Shown here one piece after another: positions 34,901 through 45,603 of a stretch of DNA of 64,000 nucleotides. The stretch is from Eustoma russellianum. Its lineage: Eukaryota > Streptophyta > Magnoliopsida > Gentianales > Gentianaceae. The stretch lies in contig AP025066.1 in NCBI GenBank assembly GCA_036186865.1, positions 13,752,546 to 13,816,545 of the forward strand, read 5' to 3'. The notes beneath the pieces were generated by a model, which was not told where the DNA came from, searched no databases, and saw nothing but the letters and a program-made list of their open reading frames with translations. The stretch's first letter is position 1. Each line of letters starts with the position of its first letter. A program made the translations under genes and the position numbers.

Positions 34901-35951
34901 CTAAAACTAATTCTAGATGATTCTTACCTTTGAAGATCTTGAAGGTTCAAACTTTGTTCAACTTATCAACTTCTTCCTACCTCCTTGTTGAAACTTATGG
35001 TTTAAGCCTAGAACAGGGAGGTGTTGAGTGTTTTGTGAAGAATAGGAGATAGAAAGGATGTGGAAGAAATTGATATAGTTATTACCTTGAGATTTAAAGT
35101 GCAAGCACCCTTGGTTCTTGCTTGGAAAAGGAAGGAGTCCTTCTCCCCTTTTCCTTGATGCTCTCGGACAAAGAAGGGAGATGAGGAGGAGAAAATGTTT
35201 TGTGGATGGTGGGAGAGAAAGAAAGTGAAGTGAGGAAATGGTTCTTGAGCGAGAAAGTAAAGTTGTAAAATTAAATGGGATGAATGGCTTGAGGGGAGAA
35301 TTTTATTCTCAATCCCCTTGTCATAGCCAAAAATGTGAGTGGAGGGGCAATGGTGAGCACTTCTTGAATTAACAAGTTAGTGGAGTAGCAAAAGTGATTG
35401 CATGAATTTCTATTGTTTGCATGTCTTACATTGTGTAAGAAATAGAAATGATGATGATAGAAATAAAAGGAGTAAAATGAGATTAATTTTGGAGAAAATT
35501 AAGGGGGTGGCTGGGTAGGGGTTTAAGTGGGGAGAAAAAGTTCATGCATAAAAGCTTAGTGGGTGAAGTTCTTTCTTGTGTAAGAGTTTGCAATGATGAG
35601 GAAAGGATAAAATAAAAAGAGAATGTGGAAAATCTGGAAAAATAAAAATAAAAATTCTGGGTAGTGGGTGGTGCAAGTGGTTAGTGCAATTACCATTTTA
35701 GACTCTCTTATGTATTATTTCCTTTTTCCTTTATTTACTTCCCAAAATACCATTTGTACCATTTATTTATTTGCATTGTTAGTTAATCTTTTACCTATTA
35801 AGTTAATTCGTATTAGTTTTTTGAGTTTTATTTAAGGTACATTTGCACACTTATTATACTATGTGTGGTACAACAATCGCACTCTAACTCCGTCGCAACT
35901 TCTTTTTCTTCTCTTTTCCACTAGCGGGGGGAGGGGGTGCGGGTCGTAACA
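31941..35951 (-). repeat. Solo LTR, T2 family (T2b, 4.0 kb)
   Basis: Plus edges TGTAGCGCCCC (31941) and GTCGTAACA (35951), so TGTTACGACC...GGGGCGCTACA on the minus strand. Its 3' end matches T2a and T2'. No PBS, gag or pol lies inside, and pararetrovirus RT sequence continues on both sides, so this is one LTR only, presumably left by LTR-LTR recombination. The flanking pentamers (TAGTA left, GTCTA right) are not a clean target duplication. No host gene seen; short open frames are scattered. Confidence 0.85.
32851..33135 (-). promoter_or_regulatory. Hairpin array in T2b
   Basis: Four modules, each adjoining GTGTTACA or ATGTTACA on the plus strand: ATAGT-CCA-ACTAT (32861-32873); CCCG-AGAC-CGGG (32926-32937); CCTTGTCC-A-GGACAAGG (33052-33068); CTTGTC-CCT-GACAAG (33117-33131). 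They lie about 0.9-1.2 kb before the LTR 3' end. Confidence 0.7.
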
Positions 35952-36360
35952 GTCTAAATGCAGTTTTGTATCTATATGATTCTTTTATTTGAATCTGACA
36001 ATATCCTGATTTTAAATCAAATTTTGAGAATATGAATGCCTCATATAATCTATCTAACAAATCTTTTTTACTAGGTATTTGATATTTTATCCATTTTAAA
36101 ACTTTATTCAATGGTTTATAACTTATAACAAATCTTGTTATACCCCTTTCTTGCTCAGAATGTTTATTAACATAAAATGCATTACAAGACCAAGAAGATT
36201 TACTTGGTTTATTAGTTTTTTATCTAATAAGGAGGTAATTTCCTTTTTACATAGCTCTAAATATTGAGAGTTCATTTGACTAATGCCTACCCTTTGTTGG
36301 AATATTTTTTTCCTCAAAATCTTCTTCATATGGAAGAGAAACATATGTTTTTTCATATCC
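35952..36360 (-). pseudogene. Pararetrovirus RT N-half
   Basis: Minus strand. The finger/palm start includes the KFDLKSGY block (about 36000-36025), which carries the first catalytic Asp of RT, and ends at KTAF by the solo LTR. Upstream (36138-36356) lies the leader region between protease and RT with a frame break at about 36140. It joins the RT C-half at 31940 when the solo LTR is left out. Confidence 0.85.
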
Positions 36361-36599
36361 CAAAATGCATTAGGATGATCATTACAAATTTCTAATAAAA
36401 ATGCATTCTGAATTAATTTAATCTTATCCTACAATTTAGGATTTTGTAATTTTTCATCTATAGTTAATGTATTAACTTCTTGTTTTAGAAAGTTTATTTG
36501 ATTTTCTTTCGCTTATAATACTAATTCTTTAAAAGTATTTATAAATCTTGTCAATGGTTTTGCTATGAATAGGAAAAGTATCTCTTTTCCTTGAAAAGT

Positions 36600-36960
36600 T
36601 CCAATAAATCCTTTTTGGTCGATATGTTTTATAAGGAACAATTTTTTGCAAAAATGGTGTTCCCAATATCACCTGGTTAGTAATATCTTTGACTAGTAAA
36701 AAACTAATTGGGATACATATTTGATTTTTACGACCATATGCTTTAGGAAGTTTATAACTTATATGAAGTTTTGACCATTGGCCAAACTTAATGAATGTGT
36801 AGTTTTTTGGAAGTACCTAGTAGGTATTAATCCTTCTTGGATGCAGTTCACATCTGCACCACTATCTATAAGAGCTATAAGTTCTTCACAAGACTTAATT
36901 ATCTATTAAGATATTAATCTTAACATACCATTTTTGTGAAGTAACTATTTCCAATATAGA
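36600..36960 (-). pseudogene. Pararetrovirus aspartic protease
   Basis: The active-site triplet Asp-Ser-Gly in LIALIDSGADVNCIQEG is at 36852-36866. The rest of the retropepsin fold is spread over several frames. It lies between the CCHC region and RT, the usual order. Confidence 0.8.
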
Positions 36961-37589
36961 TAAATATTTTTTGATCAGTGAATATTTTCGGAGAATTTCC
37001 AGGATCTCAATATGAGATTTCCCCTTTTCTAAGAATATAACCCTTTTTTCTGAGCTATGTTATCTTGTTTTATATTTTTAATTTCTTGTCTGAAATTATT
37101 AATTTCTTCCGATAATTCTTGTATAGGAACAACTTTTTCTATCTTATATTTTTGAACCATTTGTCTTTTAACTTTTGCCATTGTATAAGGTTTTGTGTCA
37201 AAAACTTGTCTATTCTCAGAGGATTCTGCTATTTTTTTTTATTAATTTGTAATATTATTTTTTGTTTTAACTCGTGATTATCTATTAATTTTAGTAGATC
37301 CAGAATATCATTGGTTATCACATTTATATTCAAATCCTGAAATTGAGATATAATCTGACATAAATGTGACATAAATGATCTTCCCTTATATTGGACTCAT
37401 CCTGTTCACAATAGGTTTCACCTTTTCTACAAGGTTCACATTCTTCCTCCTAAGAGTACATACTTTCATTTTCAAGAATATTTATATCTTCAGATTCCAA
37501 TGAAGATAGTTGTGATCTTCACTTGACTCATCATCAAAATTTAATAATAATTTCGATAATGTATCTTTAAGAGTTTCATCAGATAAATT

Positions 37590-38500
37590 ATTAAGTTTGT
37601 TTTTTACCTTACATGTCCTCTCTTTATGCCCTAGGCGTCTACATTTTCTACATATTATATAAGGTTTAAAAGAATCAGTCTTTCCTTTAAAATTTTCTTT
37701 ATTTTTTCTAATCTTTTACTTCTTCTTTCCTCTCTTTTTTTCTTTTTATAAATTTTTTAGAATAAATAAATTTCTTATGTTTCTTTAATCACTTTTATCT
37801 AGGTGATCCTTCATTCCAAATTGAGAACAAAATTGCTCTAGTTGCCTCTTTTGTTAAGTGCATGCCTTTTAATTTGTTGGTTAAGCTTTATTTCATTACA
37901 TAAAGCTAATCCTTCATGTATACAAGTTCCAATTAACTTACCATAAGTATAATTATCATAATTGATACTAACATTCCCTTGCCTTAATTTGTTGCGAATT
38001 TTTCTGCAAACAAAGAGACAATTCATCTATATATTTAGATTTCCAATGAGAACTATTAGATTCAGGGAGTTCCATTACTATACTTAAAAAAGTGTCTTTG
38101 TACCACCTAAATAAGGTTAGAGTTCGACATCTTAGATTTAGTAATAATGTTCTGATAGTTTCAGACTTATGAGGTCATCTTCCTGTAAAGTGTTCTATAA
38201 TATTTATCATTAAGGTATAAACAATATTATCTGTTTGTTCCCCATTTTCTACCTTAACCATAGTTAGAATATTTTGCCTATATTGTTGAGATAAATAGTT
38301 ATCCCACCATCCTTTTAATTGACCAGCAAAATCGGCTATAATCATATGAGCAACACCTTGATCTGTATTACCCATATTTTTTACAAAGCGTACTACACAT
38401 CATCACTTTGTGTATAATATTATGAATTTGTTTTTCAGTAAATCCATCTATATTCCATTCATAAATAGATTTACCATGATATGAATTATTTATTATGCAT
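37590..38500 (-). pseudogene. Pararetrovirus coat-protein-like region with CCHC knuckle
   Basis: A CX2CX4HX4C knuckle lies at 37611-37652 after a Lys-rich stretch, as in caulimovirid coat proteins. A more N-terminal block at 38175-38375 has a GWWDNYL motif and an open frame of 66 codons; another at 38400-38500 has YEWNIDG. Stops and shifts separate the parts. Confidence 0.72.
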
Positions 38501-39584
38501 TCTTGTTCCTCTATTAATACATCCTAAGGACTAGGTCTTGGATAATAATATAATTTATCTCTTGGCTTTTCTACAGAGTTTGTGAGTTTATCAATCTCAT
38601 CTCTAATAACTTCTGGATAACTTTTATTTTAAGTTATTATTTCTTCAAAATCTTCATTAAGAGTACTAAGTTTTAGATTTTTAAATTTATTATCTAACAT
38701 TCTTTCCAAATCAGAAGTAGATTTGGGTATAAAATATTTTACTTGTGATGGTGGTTGAATAGTAGGAACAACCATTATTTCTTGACTATGATTTCTTGTA
38801 TTCTTTTGTATATGTAAATTAGTTTTTTCTTTAACATATGATATTAATGCATCTAATTTTTTATCTAAAATGTTCTCCTAATATGATTAAATATAAATTG
38901 CCATAATTTTGTTGTTTTATTATGGTATTAATATGAGACACTGTTATTTCTAAAGTTTCATTTTCAAACAATTTTTGAAAAGCATTAAAATATATTACTT
39001 CATTATCTTTTCCCATATGGAAAGGTTGTGGGGGTGGAAACACTAAATGTAGTGTTTTATCCACTAAATATAATCTTTTTATAAAACAAATTTAAAACTT
39101 TCAATATAATTATGAATGAACCAAGGTACAAATGGTACTACTTGATTTTTTTTCTGAAAGATCTGCACAATATCTTTCTTGGAAATATGTTTTATCTTCA
39201 TTAGTGAAATTAGTTAAAAAAACCATTTTCCAAATACTTTGCATTTGGGTAAATTAAATTCCAAATTTATTTGTCTTCTTATTGAAGATCCAGGGCTAAA
39301 ATCCATTTTTGGATTTATATTCATATTGAAAAATTCATTTATGATTCAGTTATTTCTGCTTCATTGAATTTATGGATTTCTCTTACTATATTATCTTGAT
39401 TAATCCTAGTTTCATCTATTTTTTCAAGATATTCTTCCCTTATTTGGGAAGTTGAAGCCCATGATGGAGTTTCTACCTTATAATTTACAAGAGATATATG
39501 ATAGTGTGAAGATCTAGATCGAGCTAAACTAGACTTCAGTTTTTTACTTTTGTAATTTTCAAATTGTATTTGAACAGTTCCAAA
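38501..39584 (-). pseudogene. Pararetrovirus 5' coding region, unassigned
   Basis: AT-rich minus-strand sequence with broken frames, e.g. 38861-39064 (67 codons) and a frame of about 80 codons at 39335-39584. I see no motif that names a protein; by position it would lie between movement-protein and coat-protein regions. It stops abruptly at the T4 edge. Confidence 0.5.
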
Positions 39585-40023
39585 TGTTACGTCCTAAAAC
39601 TATTTTCGTTATGTCGTAACATTTTCGCACCGTAGATTTAAATTCATCGCTATGTGTTCTCTAAATTCTTTGACATGTCAAAACCCTAACGAATTCGATA
39701 ACGAACGTTATCGAACATACGACGGAATTTAAATGGCTTCGTATAACAACTTAAATTGTTAGGTTAACTTAAATCGAACGAAAATACATAACACGACAAA
39801 TTTCACTACTTAAAAAAATGGAAAATAAAACAAGATATAATTAAATATCTTGGACAAGAAGAAAAAGAAAATGAATATACATGGATACACATATATACAT
39901 ACAATTTTTAGGGGAATGTATGAAGGAATTGTGGTTAGGAAAATACCCCAACAAAATACCAAGTATAGAAAATTATGTAGAAACAATTGATGGTATTTTG
40001 TCATATTCTACCCACTCAAAAAC
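39585..40023 (+). repeat. T4 LTR-like sequence, left part
   Basis: Begins TGTTACGTCC directly after pararetrovirus coding sequence, as an LTR would. A 14-base palindrome (39669-39682) and a 9-bp hairpin TTCGATAAC/GTTATCGAA with loop GAAC (39694-39715) are near its head. It is interrupted by T3 at 40024 and resumes at 50169. No other copy in the window, so the LTR call rests on its start, flank and texture. Confidence 0.6.
40019..40023. repeat. Target duplication AAAAC, left copy
   Basis: AAAAC before TGTTGTACC of T3; exact partner at 50169-50173. Confidence 0.93.
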
Positions 40024-40621
40024 TGTTGTACCCCGCCGAAAAAAAATCATATAGTACTAGAAGACTCGTATATGTGAATTAATAAAGTGGTATCCTTCAA
40101 GTGCCTTTCACTAAGCTTCCTTAGTGATTCTTTTATGATGAGCAATATGATTATTCAAGTATGAGATATGGACCATGACCAATTCAAATTCACCCAAAGG
40201 GGGCTTAAGAGAAATTTCGGCCACAAAGTTTAAAAGGGGGCCTTAAAGGGGTTTTTCCCAAATTATAGGAGAGTTTAATCTTAAGGGCCTCCCTAAAATA
40301 AAGCCAAATGAAAATTAAGGAGTGTAAGTAGTGGGCAATTCTTTCTCAAGTTCTTGGAGAATTTCGGCCTAGCCCAAGGGAAATTGGGAATTTCCTAACT
40401 TTATTTTTAAAACAAGAAAAAGGGAAACAATTAAAAAGGGGGCAAATACCCACATGGCTTCTTATTAAACTCATTTGGAGAGAAATTAAGCATGGAAAAG
40501 TTCCCCCCCAAGGAGTCAAAACCGCCCCCCTCCCATGGTTGACCAAGAAAGATTACCATGGTTACTTAATATTTACTACAAGGTTAAGGAAATAACTCTA
40601 GTTGGATAAAGTAACCTAGGT

Positions 40622-40785
40622 TAGCCATAAAGTAACTATAGTTGACATAAAGTAATTATAGTTGGCATAAAGTAACTGTAGTTGGCATAAAGTAACTATA
40701 GTTGGCATAAAGTAACTATAGTTGACATAAAGTAACTATAGTTGAACTAAAGTAACCTTGGTTGGGCAAAAAGTAACTAAGGCTA
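40622..40785. repeat. 20-base minisatellite in 5' LTR of T3
   Basis: About eight units of the type CATAAAGTAACTATAGTTGG, with decay at both ends. The 3' LTR (46207-46330) has one fewer and one shorter unit. Confidence 0.9.
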
Positions 40786-41649
40786 ATTAACTCTAATTAG
40801 CCAAAATCAAGCTATGGAAAACTCCCTTCCCTCTTACTACTACCCACGGTTACCTCCTTTAACCAAGGGGAAAGAAAACTTTCTTCAAAACAACTCTAGA
40901 ATATTCAACTCTCAAGAAGTCACAATGGAGCTAAGAGATTTCCCATTTCTCCATTGTAATATACGGCTAGTGAAGAAGGTCCAAGAACCATCTTCAAGCT
41001 CCAAGAATTCATCTAGGTAATTGTATGATCAAATCTTCTAAGTGAGTTCTATATTTCAAAGGATGAAGCTCACAATATACCCTCCTTTTTCCATGCTAAA
41101 AACGTGACCTACAAAGGGTCACTAAGTGAGGATTCTTCAAGCTACTAAGGAGAAGCTAACATCTTGGTGGTTTGAATCCATTTCAAGATCCATTCAAGCT
41201 TCATTTTGGTAAGATGAATCTAGCCTCAATCTAGCTCCATTCTTCATTTCAAATGGTATCTAATGTTCTCCTTCTTCTCCTCTTCAAAAACGTGTGCTAT
41301 GAGTAAAGTGGAGGAAGACTTCATTCCATTTCAACCAAGGTTGAAGCAACGGAAAAGCTCTAAGGTTCAAGGAGGCAAGTATACTCTAGCCAATCTTGCC
41401 TTATTTGTGAAGTGCATGCTTGAATGACTAGCCATTTTTAGGTTATGAATCTTAGTTGAAGATTCTAAGAACAAGACATGAACTTAGCTGATGTAAAGAT
41501 AAGTGTTGGTATGAAAAGTGACATGTTCTAAGCGTGAATGGCAAGACTGTTGGTATGAGTTATGTGTAGCCTAAAATGAGTTATGAGACTTGAAATAACT
41601 ATGTTTAAATGTGTATTTGATGTATAGTAAATCATCTTAATAAATGAAG

Positions 41650-42740
41650 TTGGTTGAAGAATGCTTGAACAATGAAAAGGTGAAGAAGTGCTGAAACTAC
41701 TGGAGCTGGCAGATTTGTGTTGGTGATTGTGTGACTTGAGAACAAACCTTAGAAGTGTTCAATTAAGCTAAATTTTGACATGACACTAGCTCTGTGTGTA
41801 GTACAAGTGAGAGTTAGAATTTCAGTAGAAAGAGTTATGGTTTATTTTTAATAAATCTTTTGGCAAAACTGCTCAAGGAGAAATTACTAGAACCGGGCAG
41901 AACAGTGTGACGTTTTGCATGACCTGAAAATGAATCTTAGAAGTATTCAAATTGGCTAATTTTTGGTGTGATGTTAGCCTCATATGTATATGAAGTGTGT
42001 GAGTTGGAATTTCAATAATAGGAGTTGTGGTTTGTCCTTAATGAAGTTTTTAGTAAGAAGTGGTCAAATAGAAGTACTGGAACTGGACAGATTTATGTGT
42101 TATGTTGAACGACCTGAACATGAATCTTAGGAGTGTTCAAATTGGCTAATTTTTGGTAAGGTGATAGCCTTATGTGTATATGAAATTTGAGAGGTGGAAT
42201 TTTGATGAAAGGAGTTGTGAATTATTATTAATGAAATGTTTGGTGAAACTGCTCAAACAGAGTTGCTGGAACAGGACAGTTTTGAGTAGTAAGTTGTGTG
42301 GCTTGAAAATGCACCTTAGGAATATGAAAATGAGCTGATGTTTGGTATGATGATAGTTTGATGTGTTTATGACATCTGTGAGTTAGAATTTGGGTAAAAG
42401 GAGTTGTGGTTTGGTCACAATTTATTTCGTGATACAACTGGTCAATCCAGTCTCTGCATGTACCCAATTTGGGAAAGTAATTAGATGACCCCCTTAAACT
42501 TATTGAATTGCCTTGGAAATTTTATGGCAATTACTTAGGGCATAGATGTGCATGTTCATGTAAAGAAACCAGCCTAAAACCACCATTTTGATGGATTAAC
42601 AACTGAGTTGAAGTTAGTGGTACAAAACTGGAAAATAGGACAGTTTAATGTCTTAAGTTGTAAGGCTTCGATCTTGATCATTTAGGCTTGAATGTGATGT
42701 TTAGCCTTATGAATATTGTTCCTTGGTGAATTAGCTATGT
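41650..42740. repeat. Tandem array of ~190-base units in 5' LTR of T3
   Basis: The block CTTAGGAGTGTTCAAATTGG and its variants recurs near 41747, 41934, 42123 and 42314, a spacing of 187-191 bases. Each unit also has a CTGGAACTGGACAG-type word and a GGAGTTGTGGTTT-type word. About four clear and two weak units. The same array is in the 3' LTR (about 47210-48300) and, on the other strand, near 62800-63250. Confidence 0.8.
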
Positions 42741-43218
42741 TTTCCAGGTAATGGATCAAAATGAATAAGGTTTTATGACCCACGAACTGAGGTAAGGCGG
42801 TACTGCCCTGCTGATTTCAGCAGTACCTTTGATGATAGTATGATGTTTTGAGATCGCTAGATATTTCGGAATGTTACGAAATTTTTATAGCATGTGTCTA
42901 AGCCTTCATTATGCATATGTATGGCATGGGTTTATGAATATGAGCACGAATTGATGAGCACGAGGCTGTATGAACAGAATGTGATTGCTGGAATGTTTTT
43001 CCCAGTTTAAAAGACAAGTTCGTGCATGCATGCTATGATGCATTTGTTTACGAGTCGCATAATGCATGTCATGCATTGCATCATCGTCACGTACATGATT
43101 TACAACATGTCTTTTATGAGAAAGAAAGATGAAAAGCATTTTCAAAAGATGGTTTTTGAAAAGAATGATTCCCCACCGGTACCGTGTGTGAGTATGAACT
43201 TGGCCAGTATGAACTCAC

Positions 43219-43412
43219 CAGATCAGGGTTAAGTGATCTGATACGAGGCCATGCGGGTCCGGACATAATAGACCTGACAAAGACGAGATGACGTACCACC
43301 TCAGATACGGGACATAGATCTGAACACGAGAATATGAGGCCGTGCGGGTCCGGATATAATAGACCCGTCCAGACAAAATGACGTACCGCCTCAGATCCGG
43401 GACATAGATCTG
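43219..43412 (+). promoter_or_regulatory. Hairpin array in 5' LTR of T3
   Basis: Alternating stems: CAGATC/GATCTG (43219-43240); CGGGTC/GACCTG (43254-43276, one mismatch); CAGATA/GATCTG (43302-43322, one mismatch); CGGGTC/GACCCG (43345-43367); CAGATC/GATCTG (43392-43412). The pairs lie in an 88-base tandem duplication. The 3' LTR copy is at 48781-48978. Confidence 0.7.
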
Positions 43413-44608
43413 AACACTCTATTGTTTTACGACGATGATGATTTGATGAATCGCATGAAAAAGCCATATTCTCATTTTTATCATGATGCATCACACATAC
43501 ATATGCATGCATGCCACGTTTATGGAGTCATTGTGCAGTGACACATGATACTTAGACTAGGTTGTCATGACCTTGTAGAATCTAAGTGTGACTTTCTTAA
43601 GGGATGATCCTTGTTATGTTACGAATTGATGCGAGTTACAGTCTTCTATTGTCATGTTCTGTATTAAGTGACAATTTTGTTAAGTTATGGTCTTGACGCA
43701 TTAAGTGTTGATCATTAACGGGTATTGAATAGAGGGCATTATGCACTACTTTTGCACACTCATACGCATTGCATATGGTCATGAGCATGATATTGAGTCT
43801 ATTTGCACAAGGCTGTGTTATTGCTTATTTCGTGGCTAAGTTATGATTTTATTGCCTTAACGGCTATTGATTGAAGGGATGAGATGCTAGCCAAATACTA
43901 GAGGTAAAGTTACATAGGTTATGATTTCTCTACTGTTGATACGTAAGGCCAAGTTGATATGAATTGGTAGCTCCTAGGTTATGATCTTGATTGAGTGATG
44001 ACCTTTTTGTATGCCATGATCCTTTATTGAGTGATGATCCTTTCATAAGCTATGATCTCGGATATACCTTGTGTTGACTTCTTACGAGTACTTAATGGAA
44101 GGTCAGGTATGTTCTAAACCGAATTTTGGGGTTCGGTTCTTGTATGTACTTTCCAGTTAATGCATGATTGTTTATGGTATACTTGCTTGTGACTTTGTCA
44201 CTCACCCCCTATTTTTCCCTCCCAGAGGCTGCAGGAAATAAAGTAGAGTGGATTGAGGATGAGCCTAGGGTCCCCTACACATGAGCGCAGCAAGGAGTGG
44301 ACGAGTTTAGGAGACATGACTGGCCAGCTATGATTGATGACTGATGACATAATTGAGATGGAAAACACTGGTTCTGTGACTCTCAATACTTTTGATTTGA
44401 GATGTAAACTATGAATGATCGTGTGGATGATTTTAATTTGAAGTTTTAAATTCTGCCACGTTTTCGCTTAATTATTTACGTGTAAGCGCGATATTCCATG
44501 CATTATATCATGGATCATGACACGTATGAGACGACGCCTAGTACTCTCCTTAGTGAAGTACGGCGGGTGCACCGACTCCGGCGGGGCTGGGGTGCGGGGC
44601 GCCACAGG

Positions 44609-44619
44609 TGGTATCAGAG
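44609..44619 (+). other. Primer-binding site of T3
   Basis: TGGTATCAGAG two bases after the LTR, complementary to initiator tRNA-Met; followed by AAGGCTCCAGATCCG, close to the sequence after the PBS of B. Confidence 0.93.
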
Positions 44620-45603
44620 TGAAGGCTCCAGATCCGGGCAGAATGTAGAACTAAGTCTTGATTATAGTCAACTAAGTTTGATCTTAGACCTAAGTTCTGA
44701 TCTTAGATGAGAGTTGACCTTAGACCAGGATGACTTAGACTGGAAATTAGGGCTTTGACCAAATGATAAAGCCCTAGTCGATGGCCATCTATAGAATGTA
44801 ATCATGCCTGCTTGCATGACCATAAGATCGTATATGGATTACGAATTAAATGGCATCGCTTAATCTGAATATTTATATCTTGAGTAAGACTTCAACGCTC
44901 TGTGGTGCAGATGGCATCACAGTTCTGAAAAATGACATCATAGCTGACACCTCCAGGAAGCAGTGGGCTTTATTACCAACAGTTATTAAGAGTACGTATT
45001 CCGAAGTTTCAAAGGAGAACCCACAACTTTTAGTTTGATTTTATGAAATGATCGCAAACAGGGGATACAAGTTATTACGTAGTAAGGCAATCAGCAAGAC
45101 GGGTGAATGTGGCACATACCTTACGAAGAGCTTGGTATGTGTACCTTATGGGAACTATTCCCGGTCCCTTTAGAAGCTATTTCGTACGTAGGATAACCGT
45201 TACATGATCACTGAAAGGATGTTTACAGAAAAGAACTGATGGTCTATATCCCAGAGTTAATGATCTCTACTAAGTTTTTCATATTTAATAAAAAAAGAGG
45301 GAAATTATAAGCCTACCAGGATCATGATTACACGGAATAGAATTCGTTATCAAATACATGGTATCAAGGTTGAAAGTGCTTGATATGAGATAGTTACGAT
45401 AACACCTCTAGAGTATTAGAATAAGACCTCTAAGATGAATGGAACAAAGCATTTTTGAGGGAACTAAATAGACGCTTTATGCGATCTTATTTACCTAAAA
45501 GAAGAAACTGCATGGGAAACGGAAGACAACATGAGGAGTAGACGCCCCATTGTGTTGACTAGCCTGAAGTTTCGAGGACGAAACTTATATTAAGGGGGGA
45601 GAA
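44620..45603 (+). other. T3 interior, non-coding
   Basis: Less than 1 kb between PBS and 3' LTR. The longest open frame (44850-45035, 62 codons) shows no family motif. The 3' end (45568-45603) reads AGTTTCGAGGACGAAACTT then AAGGGGGGAGA (polypurine tract), the same block that ends the interior of B. No trace of gag, RT or integrase. Confidence 0.85.

Larger units (their letters stand above)
21206..39584 (-). mobile_element. Endogenous pararetrovirus fossil (Caulimoviridae type), interrupted
   Basis: Minus-strand, AT-rich viral relic read from 39584 down. It contains a coat-protein-like region, CCHC knuckle, aspartic protease, RT and RNase H in the order of the family, with no LTR of its own and no integrase trace. 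It is broken by gypsy C (21681-30945) and by a solo LTR (31941-35951), and cut at its 5' side by T4 (39585). All reading frames are broken, so it is a genomic fossil. Genus cannot be assigned without a search; a florendovirus- or petuvirus-like relative is possible. Left of 21206 lies a T2 LTR, which may also be inserted in it. Confidence 0.82.
40024..44606 (+). repeat. 5' LTR of T3 (4.58 kb)
   Basis: TGTTGTACCCC to GGGGCGCCACA. Contains a 20-base minisatellite (40622-40785), a tandem array of about 190-base diverged units (41650-42740), a hairpin array (43219-43412) and an end region with CTCCTTAGTGAAGTACGGCG and GGTGCACC. Short frames here recur in the 3' LTR but follow the tandem repeats and look non-coding. 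Confidence 0.93.

Noticed and set aside
40622..40785. CRISPR-like regular repeat in T3
   Set aside because: Units of 20 bases are directly adjacent with no spacers; it is a minisatellite in a plant LTR.
43114..43512. 132-codon minus-strand frame kept in both T3 LTRs (also 48676-49074)
   Set aside because: The two copies are alike because LTRs are alike. Its repeated peptide simply follows the 88-base tandem hairpin duplication; no family motif is seen.
3997..44619. Possible tRNA-Met gene fragments (TGGTATCAGAG at several places)
   Set aside because: Each lies within a few bases of an LTR edge and is only the primer-binding complement; no cloverleaf could be built.
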